Below are positions 63,897 through 64,000 of a DNA stretch of 64,000 nt, one piece after another. Each line of letters begins with the position of its first letter. Position 1 is the first letter of the stretch. The stretch covers positions 3,797,501 through 3,861,500 of the forward strand of contig NZ_UFSM01000001.1 in NCBI RefSeq assembly GCF_900445235.1. The letters are read 5' to 3'. The translations under genes were made by a program, and so were the position numbers. The DNA comes from Aminobacter aminovorans. GTDB taxonomy: Bacteria; Pseudomonadota; Alphaproteobacteria; Rhizobiales; Rhizobiaceae. The notes below the pieces were generated by a model. It was not told the DNA's origin. It searched no databases and worked only from the letters and a program-made list of their open reading frames with translations.

Positions 63897-64000
63897 TAGC
63901 GGCCGAAGCGCGAAAGCAGAGCTTGTGTTTCCGCGGCAAGGGCGCGCGTCAGGTCGGCCGCCGGCATGTCGCGGCCCAGCCGCGCCGCCTGCCCCGACCA
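63896..64000 (-). CDS. C-terminal fragment of a probable nitronate monooxygenase
   Basis: The minus strand encodes an open C-terminus running off the window, 34 residues ending in a TAG at 63896-63898. The tail begins WSGQAARLGRDMPAADLTRA and continues with an Ala-rich helix. WSGQAARL near the end is typical of nitronate monooxygenases (2-nitropropane dioxygenase family), flavoenzymes that oxidise alkyl nitronates. The active site is outside the window, so the identification rests on a short tail. Confidence 0.5.
   Translation of the reverse strand, partial: WSGQAARLGRDMPAADLTRALAAETQALLSRFGR

Overview
The window is GC-rich, densely packed chromosomal DNA from an alphaproteobacterium, most likely a Rhizobiales/Phyllobacteriaceae member (Mesorhizobium- or Aminobacter-like). 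The reasons are a complete rhizobial-type glpDSTPQUV-K glycerol operon, an alphaproteobacterial TauE plus Alph_Pro_TM pair, the KPN_01858/Avi_7169/Avi_7170 monooxygenase-peptide transporter cluster, and many ABC uptake operons with local regulators. I see no tRNA, rRNA, IS element, prophage or CRISPR array. The window is cut at both ends: an AraC regulator at the left edge, and the C-terminus of a probable nitronate monooxygenase at the right edge.

Layout. 29-949: AraC regulator. 1062-8590 (minus): seven-gene operon with a peptide-type ABC transporter, a luciferase-like monooxygenase and two AhpD/CMD-type proteins. 8892-9709: ArsR regulator coupled to an SRPBCC protein, with operator-like palindromes. 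9783-11582: RecQ. 12063-13771: TauE/SafE permease plus a TIGR02186 membrane protein. 13990-20078: deoxynucleoside/deoxyribose catabolism (DeoC, two-domain ALDH16, nucleoside deoxyribosyltransferase-like protein, ribokinase-like PfkB) divergent from a DeoR-type regulator. 20146-37222: sulfatase island with three large Cys-type sulfatases, two formylglycine-generating enzymes (FGE), two SsuABC/TauABC-like transporters, a LysR and a GntR regulator, and a nucleoside hydrolase overlapping one sulfatase. 37408-41279: LysR divergent from gabT-gabD. 41563-44321: NCS2 nucleobase permease and 8-oxoguanine-deaminase-like amidohydrolase. 44601-52212: ROK regulator divergent from a sugar ABC transporter with SIS and PfkB enzymes, the same gene set as Amadori-compound (frl-type) operons. 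52516-53808: second NCS2 purine permease. 54215-63426: glycerol operon. 63494-64000: orphan small ORF and the truncated final gene.

How the genes work together. The window is a run of scavenging modules: sulfate esters or sulfonates, nucleosides and purines, GABA, glycosylated or Amadori-type sugars, and glycerol. The sulfatase island looks self-contained: it encodes import, the sulfatases, and the FGEs that convert their active-site Cys to formylglycine. Two transporter-sulfatase sets lie head to head around an 18-bp palindrome. Notable non-standard signals are: (i) both FGEs begin with a CCSPxR peptide that resembles the CxPxR motif FGE modifies in sulfatases; (ii) GlpS and GlpT carry complementary lesions that all fall into one composite ATP site; (iii) strong hairpins follow three binding-protein genes, including a triple array with compensatory base changes; (iv) a G-quadruplex-capable octamer array starts at the ALDH16 stop codon; (v) a dispersed 46-48 bp palindromic element occurs twice.

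Functions were assigned by reading motifs only; no database search was run. Substrates of the transporters, sulfatases and the SIS/PfkB pair are inferences.
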